DNA of 64,000 nt from Paenibacillus stellifer (GTDB taxonomy: Bacteria; Bacillota; Bacilli; Paenibacillales; Paenibacillaceae). A program made the position numbers and the translations under genes. Positions 6,837 to 15,746 of the stretch are shown here, piece by piece. The notes below the pieces were generated by a model. It was not told the origin of the DNA. It saw only the letters and a list, made by a program, of their open reading frames with translations, and searched no databases. Each line of letters opens with the position of its first letter. Positions within the stretch are counted from its first letter, which is position 1. The stretch lies in assembly GCF_000758685.1 (NCBI RefSeq), contig NZ_CP009286.1, forward strand, positions 712,501-776,500. Direction: 5' to 3'.

Positions 6837-9596
6837 TTATTCCGCCAACGCCCTGCGCATCCGCTCGGCAACACTTGCGGCATGGGACGGCAGGCGGTAC
6901 TGTTCCAGCATCGCGATATAAGCACGATAATTGGCTTCGTTGTAAGGGTCCTTCGAGATCAGCTTCTCATAGTATTCCATGCTGCGGTAGCAGTCGCCCT
7001 GCTCGGCGTAATGCCCCGCCAGCTCGCTCAGCACCTGCAAATACTTGATCCGGATGCGCTCGCGTTCCGGTTCGATGAACGGCTCATACCGGTATTCCTC
7101 CAGCAGATCGCCCCGGTACAGCTGCTCGGCGCGGATCAGGCGCTCCATGTCGCGGTGGCTCTGCCCGCTAATGCCGCTCATATTCAGAAATGTATTCAAA
7201 TCGAGGTCGATCCGGCCGTGATGCAGCGAGTAGAGACCTTCGGAATTTCCGATGTAACTGGAATGCCGCCCGGATTGCAGGCTGGGCTCCAGCGTGCTTC
7301 GCAGCACTGACAGAGCTACATACAATTGATTCTGAGCGGATTCGGGAGATTGATCCGGGAATAGCTCTTCCATGAGAACTTCCTGAGGGATTCTCCGGCC
7401 GTTATTTACGATCAGATAGAGAAGCAGTCTTAAGCTTGCTCTTCTCTTGATTTGAACGGGGCGGTGATCGAACGCGATTTGCAGCTTCCCGAGCGTCTCG
7501 ATTTTGAGCGAAGGCGCAATGACCGGTTCAACCCACTCTACGGCTGAGTCCGGCTGGCGCGCCTTAAAGCGGTTCTCTATCCAGGGATAGCCATACTCCC
7601 GGCATAGACGGGTAAGCTCCATCCATTTCGCCTGCCGCTCGGCTTCGTCGGCTCCTCTGTTCAAGAGCAGCTCGTATTGGCTGGCGACGACTTGTGTCAG
7701 ATTGAACGCAAAGGATTGCAGGTTCAGATATGCCCGATTCAGCGCTTCCTCGGCGGCATCCCACTGCCCTGCGCACATATACGCCATCCCCAGATGATGG
7801 CTGGCAAGCCCGGTGTCATACCCGATCCCGAACTCATCGGCATTTCGAACCGCTTTGAGTCCCCATTCGATCGCCGCCCCGGGTTCGTTTCTTACGCTGT
7901 AATACTTGCTTTTGCCACAGTAAATGTACAAGTTCAAGGTATTGTCCTCAATGCCGTTTCCTTCAAGCGCTTTGTCCAAATACTCTCCAGCCTCGGGCGC
8001 TCCTTCCTCGATCAAAATGTCGGCCAGACCGCTTAGGGCGTACAGCCGGAAATGCTCCGCCCCTTCCGATTCGGCCAGAAACAGGCATCGCTGCGCGCAT
8101 GCCTTGGCCTGTGCCGTCTGATTCAGATTGAGCAGAAGCTCCGACATAATGTTCAGATTAAGCATAACCATATGCCAATCCTGCAACCGCTCGAACATTT
8201 GCAGAGACTCCTCGAACAAATGACGGGCCTTCTCCAGCTCCCCGAGCAGCATGTAAATGCCCGCGACCTGCTGCTTGACGCTGGCGACACCCATTGCGTG
8301 CTGCTGATTCTCCAGCAGAGCGAGGCTGTTCTCCAGATGCGGGATCAATTTTTGCAGAATCGACAGCGGTACAGAACGGTACACGAAAATGGGGGATGCG
8401 AGCGATTGTCTGGCGAAGAACTCCTCCAGCCAATTCTCGATCAGATCGATGAATTGCAGCGGCTGATACCTGGTCTCCAGCGTCCGCATCAGCCGGACGG
8501 CGTTCGAGTAATCTCCACCCAGCATCGCATGGGCAAACGCGTGGAAGTATTTATAATGGCGTTCATAGATGGCGCTGAGCTGCCGGTGATTGCGCTCCAT
8601 CTCATGCCGGTCCGTCTCCTTGCGGTACAGCTCGAACAGGAACGAGCGGAACAGCCGGTGAAATTCGAATTCGCCCCTGGCATTTTTGCGGACGAACAGG
8701 AACCGCTCGGACAGCGATTCAAGCACATCGGGGTCAGCAGGCTCCAGGTATTGCCGGATAATGGCGGAATCCAGCTCCTTCAGGATGCTGGTCATGAGGA
8801 GAATGCGCCGGATTTCCGGCTGCTGCCGGTCCAGCACCTCGCTGGCCAAGTAATCATAAATATGCGGAAGTGCGGGGAACTGCTTCCAGATTCGCTCCCG
8901 CTCCTCCCGGGTTCTGCCCTGGATGGCGTCACGGACAAGCTGAAGGCTGGCCGGCCAGCCTTCAGTTTTGTGAACGATCAGCTCAAGCTCGAAGCTCTCC
9001 AGCGGATCGGCGCCGGCGTCCCGAAAGAAGGCCTCGACTTCCTCTCTCGAAAAAGCAAGCTCCCGATTTGTAATTTCCGCATATTGGCGTTGTACCTTAT
9101 GCGAAGCGTAGGGCAAGGAGGGGAGCTGCTGGCCGATCAGCACGAAGGTAACGCGGGACGAGGATTCCCGGATCAAGAGGTTCAGGATGTCCAGAATCTC
9201 CCGCACGGATTGGATCATTTGAATATCGTCGAATACCAGGTACAGCTCGGAGGTCCAATTCGACAGCATGAGCGAGACTTCTTCCAGCTCTTCGCGGACA
9301 GACTCCGGCATGACCGGCTGGGTGAGATGATGACCCGAATTCAGGCATAGCGCCGCTTTTAGATGGGTGAGTAAAATATGGGGATAACGATCGCTTTCAT
9401 TCAAGCGATACCAGACGGCCGGAATATTTCTTTCCCGGACATAGCCGGATATTAAAGTCGTCTTGCCATAGCCCGGCTCGCTGATGACCGTGATCAGCTT
9501 CGCATGCCGATGCTCGTCCAGGAACGAATATAGGCGTGTTCTGGGCAGACAGGGGGAACAGTCCGGTATCGTGATTTTACTCTCACGGATAAACAA
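6837..9596 (-). CDS. Large MalT-like ATPase transcriptional activator with C-terminal BTAD
   Basis: Start proposed at TTG 9596, which has AGGTGA about 6 nt upstream and begins right before the family-typical ESKITIP...LPRTRL segment; a GTG at 9668 would add 24 residues but has no well-spaced SD. 919 aa. Walker A SEPGYGKTT and Walker B LYLVFDDIQ identify a STAND/AAA-type NTPase; TPR-rich middle (about 380-690). The C-terminus has an OmpR-like winged helix (LGKLQIAFDHRPVQIKRRAS) followed by a bacterial transcriptional activator domain ending ...NEANYRAYIAMLEQY. It is the last gene of the minus-strand cluster, 42-115 bp after ald, and so is the likely pathway-specific activator. The inducer is unknown. 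Confidence 0.85.
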   Translation of the reverse strand: MFIRESKITIPDCSPCLPRTRLYSFLDEHRHAKLITVISEPGYGKTTLISGYVRERNIPAVWYRLNESDRYPHILLTHLKAALCLNSGHHLTQPVMPESVREELEEVSLMLSNWTSELYLVFDDIQMIQSVREILDILNLLIRESSSRVTFVLIGQQLPSLPYASHKVQRQYAEITNRELAFSREEVEAFFRDAGADPLESFELELIVHKTEGWPASLQLVRDAIQGRTREERERIWKQFPALPHIYDYLASEVLDRQQPEIRRILLMTSILKELDSAIIRQYLEPADPDVLESLSERFLFVRKNARGEFEFHRLFRSFLFELYRKETDRHEMERNHRQLSAIYERHYKYFHAFAHAMLGGDYSNAVRLMRTLETRYQPLQFIDLIENWLEEFFARQSLASPIFVYRSVPLSILQKLIPHLENSLALLENQQHAMGVASVKQQVAGIYMLLGELEKARHLFEESLQMFERLQDWHMVMLNLNIMSELLLNLNQTAQAKACAQRCLFLAESEGAEHFRLYALSGLADILIEEGAPEAGEYLDKALEGNGIEDNTLNLYIYCGKSKYYSVRNEPGAAIEWGLKAVRNADEFGIGYDTGLASHHLGMAYMCAGQWDAAEEALNRAYLNLQSFAFNLTQVVASQYELLLNRGADEAERQAKWMELTRLCREYGYPWIENRFKARQPDSAVEWVEPVIAPSLKIETLGKLQIAFDHRPVQIKRRASLRLLLYLIVNNGRRIPQEVLMEELFPDQSPESAQNQLYVALSVLRSTLEPSLQSGRHSSYIGNSEGLYSLHHGRIDLDLNTFLNMSGISGQSHRDMERLIRAEQLYRGDLLEEYRYEPFIEPERERIRIKYLQVLSELAGHYAEQGDCYRSMEYYEKLISKDPYNEANYRAYIAMLEQYRLPSHAASVAERMRRALAE

Positions 9597-9710
9597 TGAG
9601 GTCACCTCGCCTTGCGGAAATCTGCCCGATTGCGGGTCCAGTAAATATACTGGTGACCAATTCGCCACGATCCATCCGAAATCCTCTCGGAAGGCGGGAT
9701 CTAAGGGATT

Positions 9711-10823
9711 TTAGAGTGCGTCAAGCAGCGGAACTTCGGGAATTCCGAGCGACTCTGCAACGGCTCTGCATGTTACTTGTCCGTTGATCACACAGAGTCC
9801 TTTCGCAAGCGCCGGGTTGCTTAAGACAGCCTGCCTTAACCCGTGATTGGCCATCAGCAGCCCGTAAGGCGTCGTCGCGTTGCTTAATGCGGTGGTGGAA
9901 GTTCGGGGAACCGCACCCGGTATGTTGGCGACCGAATAATGGAGAATGCCGTGGCGCTCGAATGTAGGGTTTCCATGAGTCGTAATCCGGTCGACCGTTT
10001 CAATCGAGCCGCCCTGATCGATCGCCACATCCACGATGACCGAGCCTGGCCGCATCTGCTTGACCGTCTCCGCCGTCACGACCTTCGGCGATCTGGCGCC
10101 GGGCACAAGCACCGCTCCGACCAGCAGATCGGCCTTCTGTACGGCCTGGGCGAGCACATAGGGATTGCAGATCAAGGTTTTCAGCCTGCCGCCGAATTGA
10201 TCATCCAGCCGCCGCAATCGCTCCGGGCTGATGTCGAGAAGGGTGACATCGGCGCCGAGTCCGGTCGCCACCCTGGCGGCGTTCGTGCCGACGGTTCCGC
10301 CGCCGACAATGACGACCTCTGCCGGCCTCGCGCCCGGAACCCCGCCAAGCAGCATTCCTTTGCCGCCGGAGGGCTTCTCCAGCAGACGGGCTCCGATCTG
10401 AACCGACATTCTCCCGGCCACTTCACTCATCGGTATCAGCAGCGGCAGGCTTCCATCGCCAAGCTGAGTCGTTTCGTAGGCGACAGCGGACACGCGGCGG
10501 TCGATCAGCGCCTGCGCCAACTCGGGCGAGGGGGCCAGATGAAGGTAGGCGAAGAGAATCAATCCCTCGCGAAAATACGAATATTCTCCCGGCTGCGGCT
10601 CTTTGACCTTGACCACCATTTCCGCCGACCAGGCGGTGGCTGCATCCCGGACAATCCGGGCGCCCGCATCGATATATTCGCTGTCCCCGAATCCGCTGCC
10701 TTCCCCGGCCCCGGCCTCGATCCATACCTCATGTCCATGCTGGCGATAGACCTGAACGGAGGAGGGCGTCATTCCCGCGCGGCTCTCATAGCTTTTGATT
10801 TCTCTGGGCACGCCGATAATCAT
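9711..10823 (-). CDS. ald: Alanine dehydrogenase
   Basis: 370 aa, normal for Ald. Catalyses L-alanine + NAD+ + H2O to pyruvate + NH4+ + NADH. The start is ATG 10823 (AAGGAG 10 nt upstream), not the GTG three codons earlier that touches the SD. GVPREIKSYESRAGMTP is the N-terminal substrate-binding motif; Lys in VKVKEP (about K74) and His in YLHLAPS (about H95) match the known pyruvate-binding pair; the NAD-binding loop is VVIVGGGTVGTNAARVA. Located between an SDR and the BTAD activator on the same strand, it probably recycles alanine formed by the cluster's aminotransferase. Confidence 0.93.
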   Translation of the reverse strand: MIIGVPREIKSYESRAGMTPSSVQVYRQHGHEVWIEAGAGEGSGFGDSEYIDAGARIVRDAATAWSAEMVVKVKEPQPGEYSYFREGLILFAYLHLAPSPELAQALIDRRVSAVAYETTQLGDGSLPLLIPMSEVAGRMSVQIGARLLEKPSGGKGMLLGGVPGARPAEVVIVGGGTVGTNAARVATGLGADVTLLDISPERLRRLDDQFGGRLKTLICNPYVLAQAVQKADLLVGAVLVPGARSPKVVTAETVKQMRPGSVIVDVAIDQGGSIETVDRITTHGNPTFERHGILHYSVANIPGAVPRTSTTALSNATTPYGLLMANHGLRQAVLSNPALAKGLCVINGQVTCRAVAESLGIPEVPLLDAL

Positions 10824-10932
10824 GGGCAGCACGCTCCTTCGAAGAAATAATTAGGCGAGGCTCCCCAGGCAGGCACAAGAATTGGCAGTCCGGCTAAGCC
10901 CCGCCTTTGGGGAATTTGTTCTGCTCCGGCGA

Positions 10933-11742
10933 TTACTTCTCGATCTGGCCCCGGACGAGTCCGATGAACCATCTTTCCGGAATCAGCTTGCGGAGCGCCA
11001 GCAGCAGCGGGGCAGGCTTGCCTGCCGGATAGCGCAGACGGCTGGAGCCGTCGGTCGCGGCTCTGTAGATCGTCTTCGCGACCGTCTCTGAAGTGTCGCC
11101 TGTCGTGTAGCTCTGTTCAATATTGGACATTGCCGTCTGGACGTAAGGCTGATATTCCGCAAGCTTCTCGTCATTGATGAAATCGAGCGAGCGGGTATTG
11201 AAATCGGTCTTGATCACTCCCGGTTCAATCATTTTAAGCTTGATTCCAATGGCGCGAAGCTCGTAATGCAGTGATTCGGAGAAGCCCTCGACCGCCCATT
11301 TGGTGCTGTGATACAAGCTGTACAGCGGGAAGGTGGTCTTGCCTCCCATAGACGAGATGTTGATGATCATGCCGCTTTTTCGGGCCCGGAAGTAAGGGAG
11401 GATACAGGAGGTGACATTCATCAGCCCGAACACATTCGTTTCAAACTGGCGTTTGATCCGTTCCATGGAGGCGGCCTCGAACACGCCGACCGCGCCGTAG
11501 CCGGCATTGTTCATCACCGCGTCGATCCCGCCGAAATCGGAGATCGCTCCGTCGATGGCTAGCCGGATGCTCTCCGTGTCCGTCACGTCCAGCCGGTAAT
11601 ACCGGATGCGCGGCGATGAAGGCTTTTGGCCCTCGGGACTACGCATCGTGGCAGCCACGTTCCAACCCTTCTGTGCAAAATAGTCCGCGGTCGCCCGCCC
11701 GATTCCCGACGATGCTCCTGTAATCAATATCGTTCTGGTCAT
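10933..11742 (-). CDS. SDR family oxidoreductase
   Basis: 269 aa, ATG 11742 with AGGAGG 7 nt upstream. TGASSGIGRATADYFAQ cofactor loop, NNAGYGAVG, catalytic NISSMGG Ser and the unusual active site YHSTK. The C-terminus (ERWFIGLVRGQIEK) resembles the 17-beta-HSD/retinol-dehydrogenase-like SDRs. It lies 27 bp after the aminotransferase stop and about 110 bp before ald. In this context it may oxidise or reduce the alcohol/aldehyde form of the substrate handled by the aminotransferase; this is inference. Confidence 0.88.
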   Translation of the reverse strand: MTRTILITGASSGIGRATADYFAQKGWNVAATMRSPEGQKPSSPRIRYYRLDVTDTESIRLAIDGAISDFGGIDAVMNNAGYGAVGVFEAASMERIKRQFETNVFGLMNVTSCILPYFRARKSGMIINISSMGGKTTFPLYSLYHSTKWAVEGFSESLHYELRAIGIKLKMIEPGVIKTDFNTRSLDFINDEKLAEYQPYVQTAMSNIEQSYTTGDTSETVAKTIYRAATDGSSRLRYPAGKPAPLLLALRKLIPERWFIGLVRGQIEK

Positions 11743-11769
11743 GTCCTGCCTCCTGAAATGTCGCCCATG

Positions 11770-13029
11770 CTAAGCGTATTGGGGGAGCAATTGTTTCACG
11801 GCCTTGAAAGCGTCGTCCGCCACGTCAAGCGTAAAGGCGATATCCTCGTCGGTCAGCGCCGTATTCAGAAAATGATTGTGGTGATTCGTGAAGAAGACGC
11901 CGCGCTGCACACAGGCGGCAATCCAGGCTTGATGAAGCACCTGGGTGTCGTCATCCGTAATTCTCATATACCACAGCGGCAGCTCGCCGCTGATGTTCAG
12001 ATGGAATCCGTGGCTCTTGGCTACATCGACCAGCCCGCCCGTCAATTTCTGGCCGATCTCGCGGAGCAGCTTGGGCGCGTCGATCCGCTTCAGCTTCTGG
12101 ATTGTGGCGATTCCGGCTGCGAACGGGACGGACGAGAACCAGTAGCTTCCCGTATAGAAGACCGAGGCGGCTGTACCTTTCAGCTCCTGGATGCCGCAGA
12201 TCGCCGACACATTATGCCCGTTGGCAAGCGCTTTGCAGAAGCAGATCAGGTCCGCCTTGAAGCCGTAATAGTGATCCGAGCCGGCCAGATCGAGCCGGAA
12301 GCCGCAGCGCACATCGTCAATGGCGAGCACGATGCCGTGCTTCGTGCAGAGCGCCCGTACTTTGCTCCAGTAATCCGCAGCCGGCAGCTCGTTGTCGACA
12401 TAGTTCCCGTGGGAATACGGGCAGGCCATCAGACAGGCGATCTCGCCCGGGTGCTGCTCCACCAGATTTTCGAGCGCCTGATAGTCGTTCCAGTCCACGT
12501 ACAAGTTGTGGGAGACGTCCTCCTCGACGACGCCCGCGTTGCCGATCAGCTTCGCCCAGGGGGATACGCCGTGATAGTCTCTTTTCACAAAAATTGCCTT
12601 TTTCCTGCCCGTCTCGGCTCTTGCAATTGTCAGCGCGAAGCTCGTTGCATCCCCGCCGTTCTTGGCGAAGAAGGCCCAGTCGGCCGAATGGACCGTATCA
12701 ACCAGCAGCTCGGCGAATTCGATCATTTTGATGGATGGCAGCGTCACACAGTTGCCCAGCCCGGCCTGCTCGTTCGCAGCGCGCTCGACCTCCTCGTCGT
12801 TATAGCCCAGGATGTTGGGGCCGTACGCGCACATATAATCAATGAACCGGTTGCCGTCTACATCCCAGAAATAAGCTCCGTTCGCCCGGCTGGCGTAGAA
12901 TGGAAAAGCGCTCGGCGGCAGCATGCTTCCCTCGACCGGGCCCAGATGCCCGTACACGCCGGAGGGAATGACCTTCAAGGCTCTTTCCAGCAGCTGCTTG
13001 CTCGTAGGATAGGAGTAGGTTTGCATCAT
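11770..13029 (-). CDS. Class-III PLP aminotransferase (GSA-aminotransferase-like)
   Basis: 419 aa from ATG 13029, with GAGG 5 nt upstream; the preceding in-frame codons lack an SD. Fold-type I class III features: PSGVYGHLGP, FWDVDGNRFIDYMCAYGPNILGYND, PLP phosphate-binding NGGDATSFA, cofactor Asp in IDDVRCGFR (usual DEVxxGFR) and Schiff-base Lys in CFCKALANGHNVSA. It resembles glutamate-1-semialdehyde aminotransferase and omega-amino acid transaminases, but it is not in a haem locus. With alanine dehydrogenase two genes downstream it plausibly uses pyruvate as amino acceptor. Donor substrate unknown. Confidence 0.87.
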   Translation of the reverse strand: MMQTYSYPTSKQLLERALKVIPSGVYGHLGPVEGSMLPPSAFPFYASRANGAYFWDVDGNRFIDYMCAYGPNILGYNDEEVERAANEQAGLGNCVTLPSIKMIEFAELLVDTVHSADWAFFAKNGGDATSFALTIARAETGRKKAIFVKRDYHGVSPWAKLIGNAGVVEEDVSHNLYVDWNDYQALENLVEQHPGEIACLMACPYSHGNYVDNELPAADYWSKVRALCTKHGIVLAIDDVRCGFRLDLAGSDHYYGFKADLICFCKALANGHNVSAICGIQELKGTAASVFYTGSYWFSSVPFAAGIATIQKLKRIDAPKLLREIGQKLTGGLVDVAKSHGFHLNISGELPLWYMRITDDDTQVLHQAWIAACVQRGVFFTNHHNHFLNTALTDEDIAFTLDVADDAFKAVKQLLPQYA

Positions 13030-13084
13030 AATCGCCTCTTTCAATCGGATTCGTTCATCGAATTTCGTCATTCGGACCAAGAAC

Positions 13085-13840
13085 TCAAATATACAGCGGC
13101 ACTCTCGATAAAATATCGCTAAGATGCTGAATCATCGGCATCATGCCTTTCAGCAGGAGATTCTCCCGGACAACCAGCTCATGCACGTCAGCCCGCTCGC
13201 TCAGCAGGTCGCCTGCCGACTGCACCGTATCGAAAATCATGAAGGAGCGCGGCGGCACGGAAGTGCTCTTCATCGCCGTCAGCCGTCCGCTCCTGGCCTC
13301 CAGGAAGACCTGTTGTCCGCTTTCCTGAATGGACAGTGAGACCACGCCGTCGGGAATCCGCTTCGCAATCTCCTGGCCGACCCGGTCGTAATTGGCGATG
13401 CAGCCCAGGGCATATGCAGCGGTATGGAGCAGGAAACCGGTGTGCTGACGAAAAAAGTCGGGGTCCCCTAGCAGCTCGGGCTGCGGCTTCAGATAGTATT
13501 CCAGGCGTTTGGTGAGTTGGGTGAATTCGTTGGTCAGGAACCCCAATTTCGTGAACCCTTTAACAGGAATCGGATTGGCCGCGCCGTCGATCATCCGGTT
13601 GAAATGGTCGGTGGAACGAAAATACAGCTTGATTGATGAGGAACCTTCATCTTCGGTCATCTTGCATTTGCCGTCCCGGAATACGAGTGTTGCCGAGGGG
13701 CCGTTTTGAATGGAGAACCGGATGGATTGCTGCTTGCCGCGAATGAGTCCCTGCGATGCTTCGTCCACCTCGCACAGTTCTTCCAGATTTCTAAGAATGG
13801 CGTACAGATTAATCGCCGCTTTTGTATGGCTGCTTGACAT
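13085..13840 (-). CDS. Hypothetical protein with two SCP2-like halves
   Basis: 251 aa, ATG 13840 preceded by GGGAGG. I do not recognise a named family. Residues about 38-115 (IRFSIQNGPSATLVFRDGKC ... MIDGAANPIPVKGFTKLGFL) and about 165-250 (VVSLSIQESGQQVFLEARSG ... VRENLLLKGMMPMIQHLSDIL) show the same strand pattern and the closing basic-Gly helix of SCP2 sterol-carrier-like domains, suggesting an internal duplication. No signal peptide or TM segment. It lies 14 bp after the permease gene and 55 bp before the aminotransferase start, so it is co-transcribed; it could bind a hydrophobic pathway intermediate. Function unproven. Confidence 0.6.
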   Translation of the reverse strand: MSSSHTKAAINLYAILRNLEELCEVDEASQGLIRGKQQSIRFSIQNGPSATLVFRDGKCKMTEDEGSSSIKLYFRSTDHFNRMIDGAANPIPVKGFTKLGFLTNEFTQLTKRLEYYLKPQPELLGDPDFFRQHTGFLLHTAAYALGCIANYDRVGQEIAKRIPDGVVSLSIQESGQQVFLEARSGRLTAMKSTSVPPRSFMIFDTVQSAGDLLSERADVHELVVRENLLLKGMMPMIQHLSDILSRVPLYI

Positions 13841-13854
13841 ATGAACCCTCCCTC

Positions 13855-15201
13855 TTACACATGATCAAAAATTCCCCAGTTCGGCATCTGCCGGAACATC
13901 CGGGTTTTTACCGCCAGATAGGCAAGTCCCGCAGCGACCCACGCTCCCCCGACGATCAGCGCCTGAGACTTCAAATTCGCGAGCAGCCACAGGTTGCATA
14001 CAACCCCGGCTAACGGAATGAGAAAGTACATGAGGGTCGTTCTTACCGAACGCTGTCCGGTTCTCACATAATAGTGGGCAATGACGGATATATTCACAAA
14101 GGCGAAGGCGATAAAGGCGCCAAAGTTAATGAATGAGGCCAGTGTAACGAGATCCACGAGGGAAGAGACAACAACAGTAAAGATGCCGATAAAAATAATC
14201 CCTCCGACCGGAGTCATATGCCGCTTGTGCAGGTGGCCGAACAGCCTTTGTGGAACAACGCGGTCCTGGCCCATGACAAATAGTAGGCGTGAGATGCCTG
14301 CTTGCTGCGATACCACCAGCACGAAGATGGAGGCGGCGCTGACGACCATGAACAGATTTTCAAAGGCTGCTCCGCCCAAAAAATTCATCAGCTCCAGAGC
14401 CGCCGTGTCCGTCGACGAGAACGAGCCGCCCCGGAAGGCAAGGCCTCCCAAATAGGCGATGAAGAAATAGAGCGCGCCCATCAGCACCGTCACGATGATC
14501 AGCGTCCGGGGAATGGTTCGCTGCGGCTCGACCGATTCGTCGGTAATCGTAGTCACCGCGTCGAAGCCCAGGAAGGACTGGCACACGAGAGCCGTTCCCG
14601 CGATTACGCTGTGCAGGACGCCGGAGTGGTTCGGGAAGAGCGGGGCGGATGAAGGAGGCGCCGACAGCGCCGGATGAAGGATTTTATAAGCGCATAACCC
14701 CAAAAATACGGCGATCAACAAGAATTGAAGCCCGACGATCACCCGGTTAACCTTGATGGTCGTCTGCATGCCCCGGATGTTGAGGAGTGTGCTGAAGGCG
14801 ACGAGGACGGCGACCCAGCCCACGCTGGGAACTGCGGGAAGCATGTCATGAAGGGCCAGCCCCAGAAACAGCACCGACAGCATCGGTACAAAGGCATAAT
14901 CGAGCAGAAGCGTCCAGCCGACCAGAAATCCGGCGTACGGATGCACCGCTTTTTGCACATAGCCGTAGGCTGAGCCGGAAGTCGGCAGCACTTTGACCAT
15001 TCTTCCGTAACTATATGCCGTAATGAGCATGACCAGAAAAGCGATCAAATAGGCGGTCGGCAGCATTCCGTCCGATATTTCGGTCGCGACTCCGTAGGTT
15101 CCGAAGATTGCGACAGGAGCCATCAAAGACACGCCGAAAATAATCTGTTTGCCCTGCGTCAGGACTCTTGGCGGTCCTTTAGCTTGTTCCGCTCTCTCCA
15201 A
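13855..15201 (-). CDS. APC family amino acid/amine permease
   Basis: 448 aa, 12 predicted hydrophobic segments. TTG start at 15201, about 9 nt from GGAG within AAGGAGAGGAG. APC-superfamily markers: IIFGVSLMAPVAIFGTYGVA in TM1, GSAYGYVQKAVHPYAGFLVGW, CQSFLGFDAVTTITDESVEP in the TM6 region, and GISRLLFVMGQDRVVPQ. It is probably a proton-coupled importer of the substrate degraded by the downstream genes. First gene of the six-gene minus-strand cluster. Confidence 0.9.
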   Translation of the reverse strand: MERAEQAKGPPRVLTQGKQIIFGVSLMAPVAIFGTYGVATEISDGMLPTAYLIAFLVMLITAYSYGRMVKVLPTSGSAYGYVQKAVHPYAGFLVGWTLLLDYAFVPMLSVLFLGLALHDMLPAVPSVGWVAVLVAFSTLLNIRGMQTTIKVNRVIVGLQFLLIAVFLGLCAYKILHPALSAPPSSAPLFPNHSGVLHSVIAGTALVCQSFLGFDAVTTITDESVEPQRTIPRTLIIVTVLMGALYFFIAYLGGLAFRGGSFSSTDTAALELMNFLGGAAFENLFMVVSAASIFVLVVSQQAGISRLLFVMGQDRVVPQRLFGHLHKRHMTPVGGIIFIGIFTVVVSSLVDLVTLASFINFGAFIAFAFVNISVIAHYYVRTGQRSVRTTLMYFLIPLAGVVCNLWLLANLKSQALIVGGAWVAAGLAYLAVKTRMFRQMPNWGIFDHV

Positions 15202-15230
15202 TTTGGATCACTCCTCTCCTTATTTGACGT

Positions 15231-15294
15231 CATATATACGGAATGTAATTTGACGCAATCTCATCTTACAGAAGCGATCTTACTGATATCTTAC
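15231..15294 (-). promoter_or_regulatory. Candidate promoter and heptad operator of the permease-to-BTAD cluster
   Basis: On the minus strand TTGCGT (15258-15253), 16 bp, TATATG (15236-15231) forms a possible sigma-A promoter 30 bp before the permease TTG. Directly upstream are three direct heptads, ATCTTAC on the plus strand, at 15263-15269, 15277-15283 and 15288-15294; the last two are spaced by 4 bp (an 11-bp period). BTAD/SARP-type winged-helix activators are known to bind heptamer direct repeats with that period, so these are candidate sites for the cluster's own regulator. Confidence 0.5.
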
Positions 15295-15487
15295 CGGAAT
15301 ATGAGTAAACCTCACATAAATGAGGGGGTGGTCCAATTTTGATGGAGATTTGGCGGGGGTTGGGTTAAATAATCTGACGTTAATCGGGGATGCATGAACT
15401 TGATTTTTCAGGATATCCTAATGATAACCATATCATCCCATAACCGAACATTCACAGGAACATGACCGGGAATGTTCGTTTTTACTA

Positions 15488-15517
15488 TTGACAAGCGATG
15501 TGAGGTCAGCCTAAAAT
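15488..15517 (+). promoter_or_regulatory. Sigma-A promoter of the purine permease
   Basis: TTGACA (15488-15493), 18-bp spacer, TAAAAT (15512-15517), ending about 20 bp before the riboswitch aptamer. Confidence 0.75.
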
Positions 15518-15538
15518 GAGAAAGCACAACAACATCAC

Positions 15539-15607
15539 TATTCGTATAATCCCGGGGATTGGCCTGGGAGTCTCTACGAGGTCACCATAATGACCTGGCT
15601 ACGATAT
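15539..15607 (+). ncRNA. Purine riboswitch, guanine class
   Basis: Three-way-junction purine aptamer. P1 is formed by the ATTCGTATAA and CTACGATA arms, P2 by CCCGGG/CCTGGG, and P3 by AGGTCA-CCATAA-TGACCT; the junction core TATAAT...TCTCTACGAG...GGCTACGA is conserved. The ligand-pairing pyrimidine in the J3/1 segment (GGCTACG) is C, which predicts guanine/hypoxanthine rather than adenine. It precedes a purine permease, the expected target; ligand binding should lower expression through the terminator at 15677. Confidence 0.92.
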
Positions 15608-15676
15608 AAAGGGATGCCGTTTCTTGCTGCTTTCCGCGTTTTGGCGCGCGGCGGCGAGGTGGCGGTATTTCTTCTC

Positions 15677-15710
15677 AGCCGGCGTCGTCTTCGACACCGG
15701 CTTATTTGTT
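15677..15710 (+). terminator. Riboswitch expression-platform terminator
   Basis: AGCCGGCGTCG-TCTT-CGACACCGGCT stem (one mismatch) followed by TATTTGTT. It lies between the guanine aptamer and the permease start, positioned for transcription attenuation. Confidence 0.75.
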
Positions 15711-15746
15711 GCTGCCCATCTATTACTACCTTAGGGGGAGAACATT

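Noticed and set aside
8052..9350. 432-aa open frame on the plus strand
   Set aside because: It is antisense to the BTAD regulator, which has Walker, TPR and BTAD motifs; this frame has no SD and no recognisable domain.
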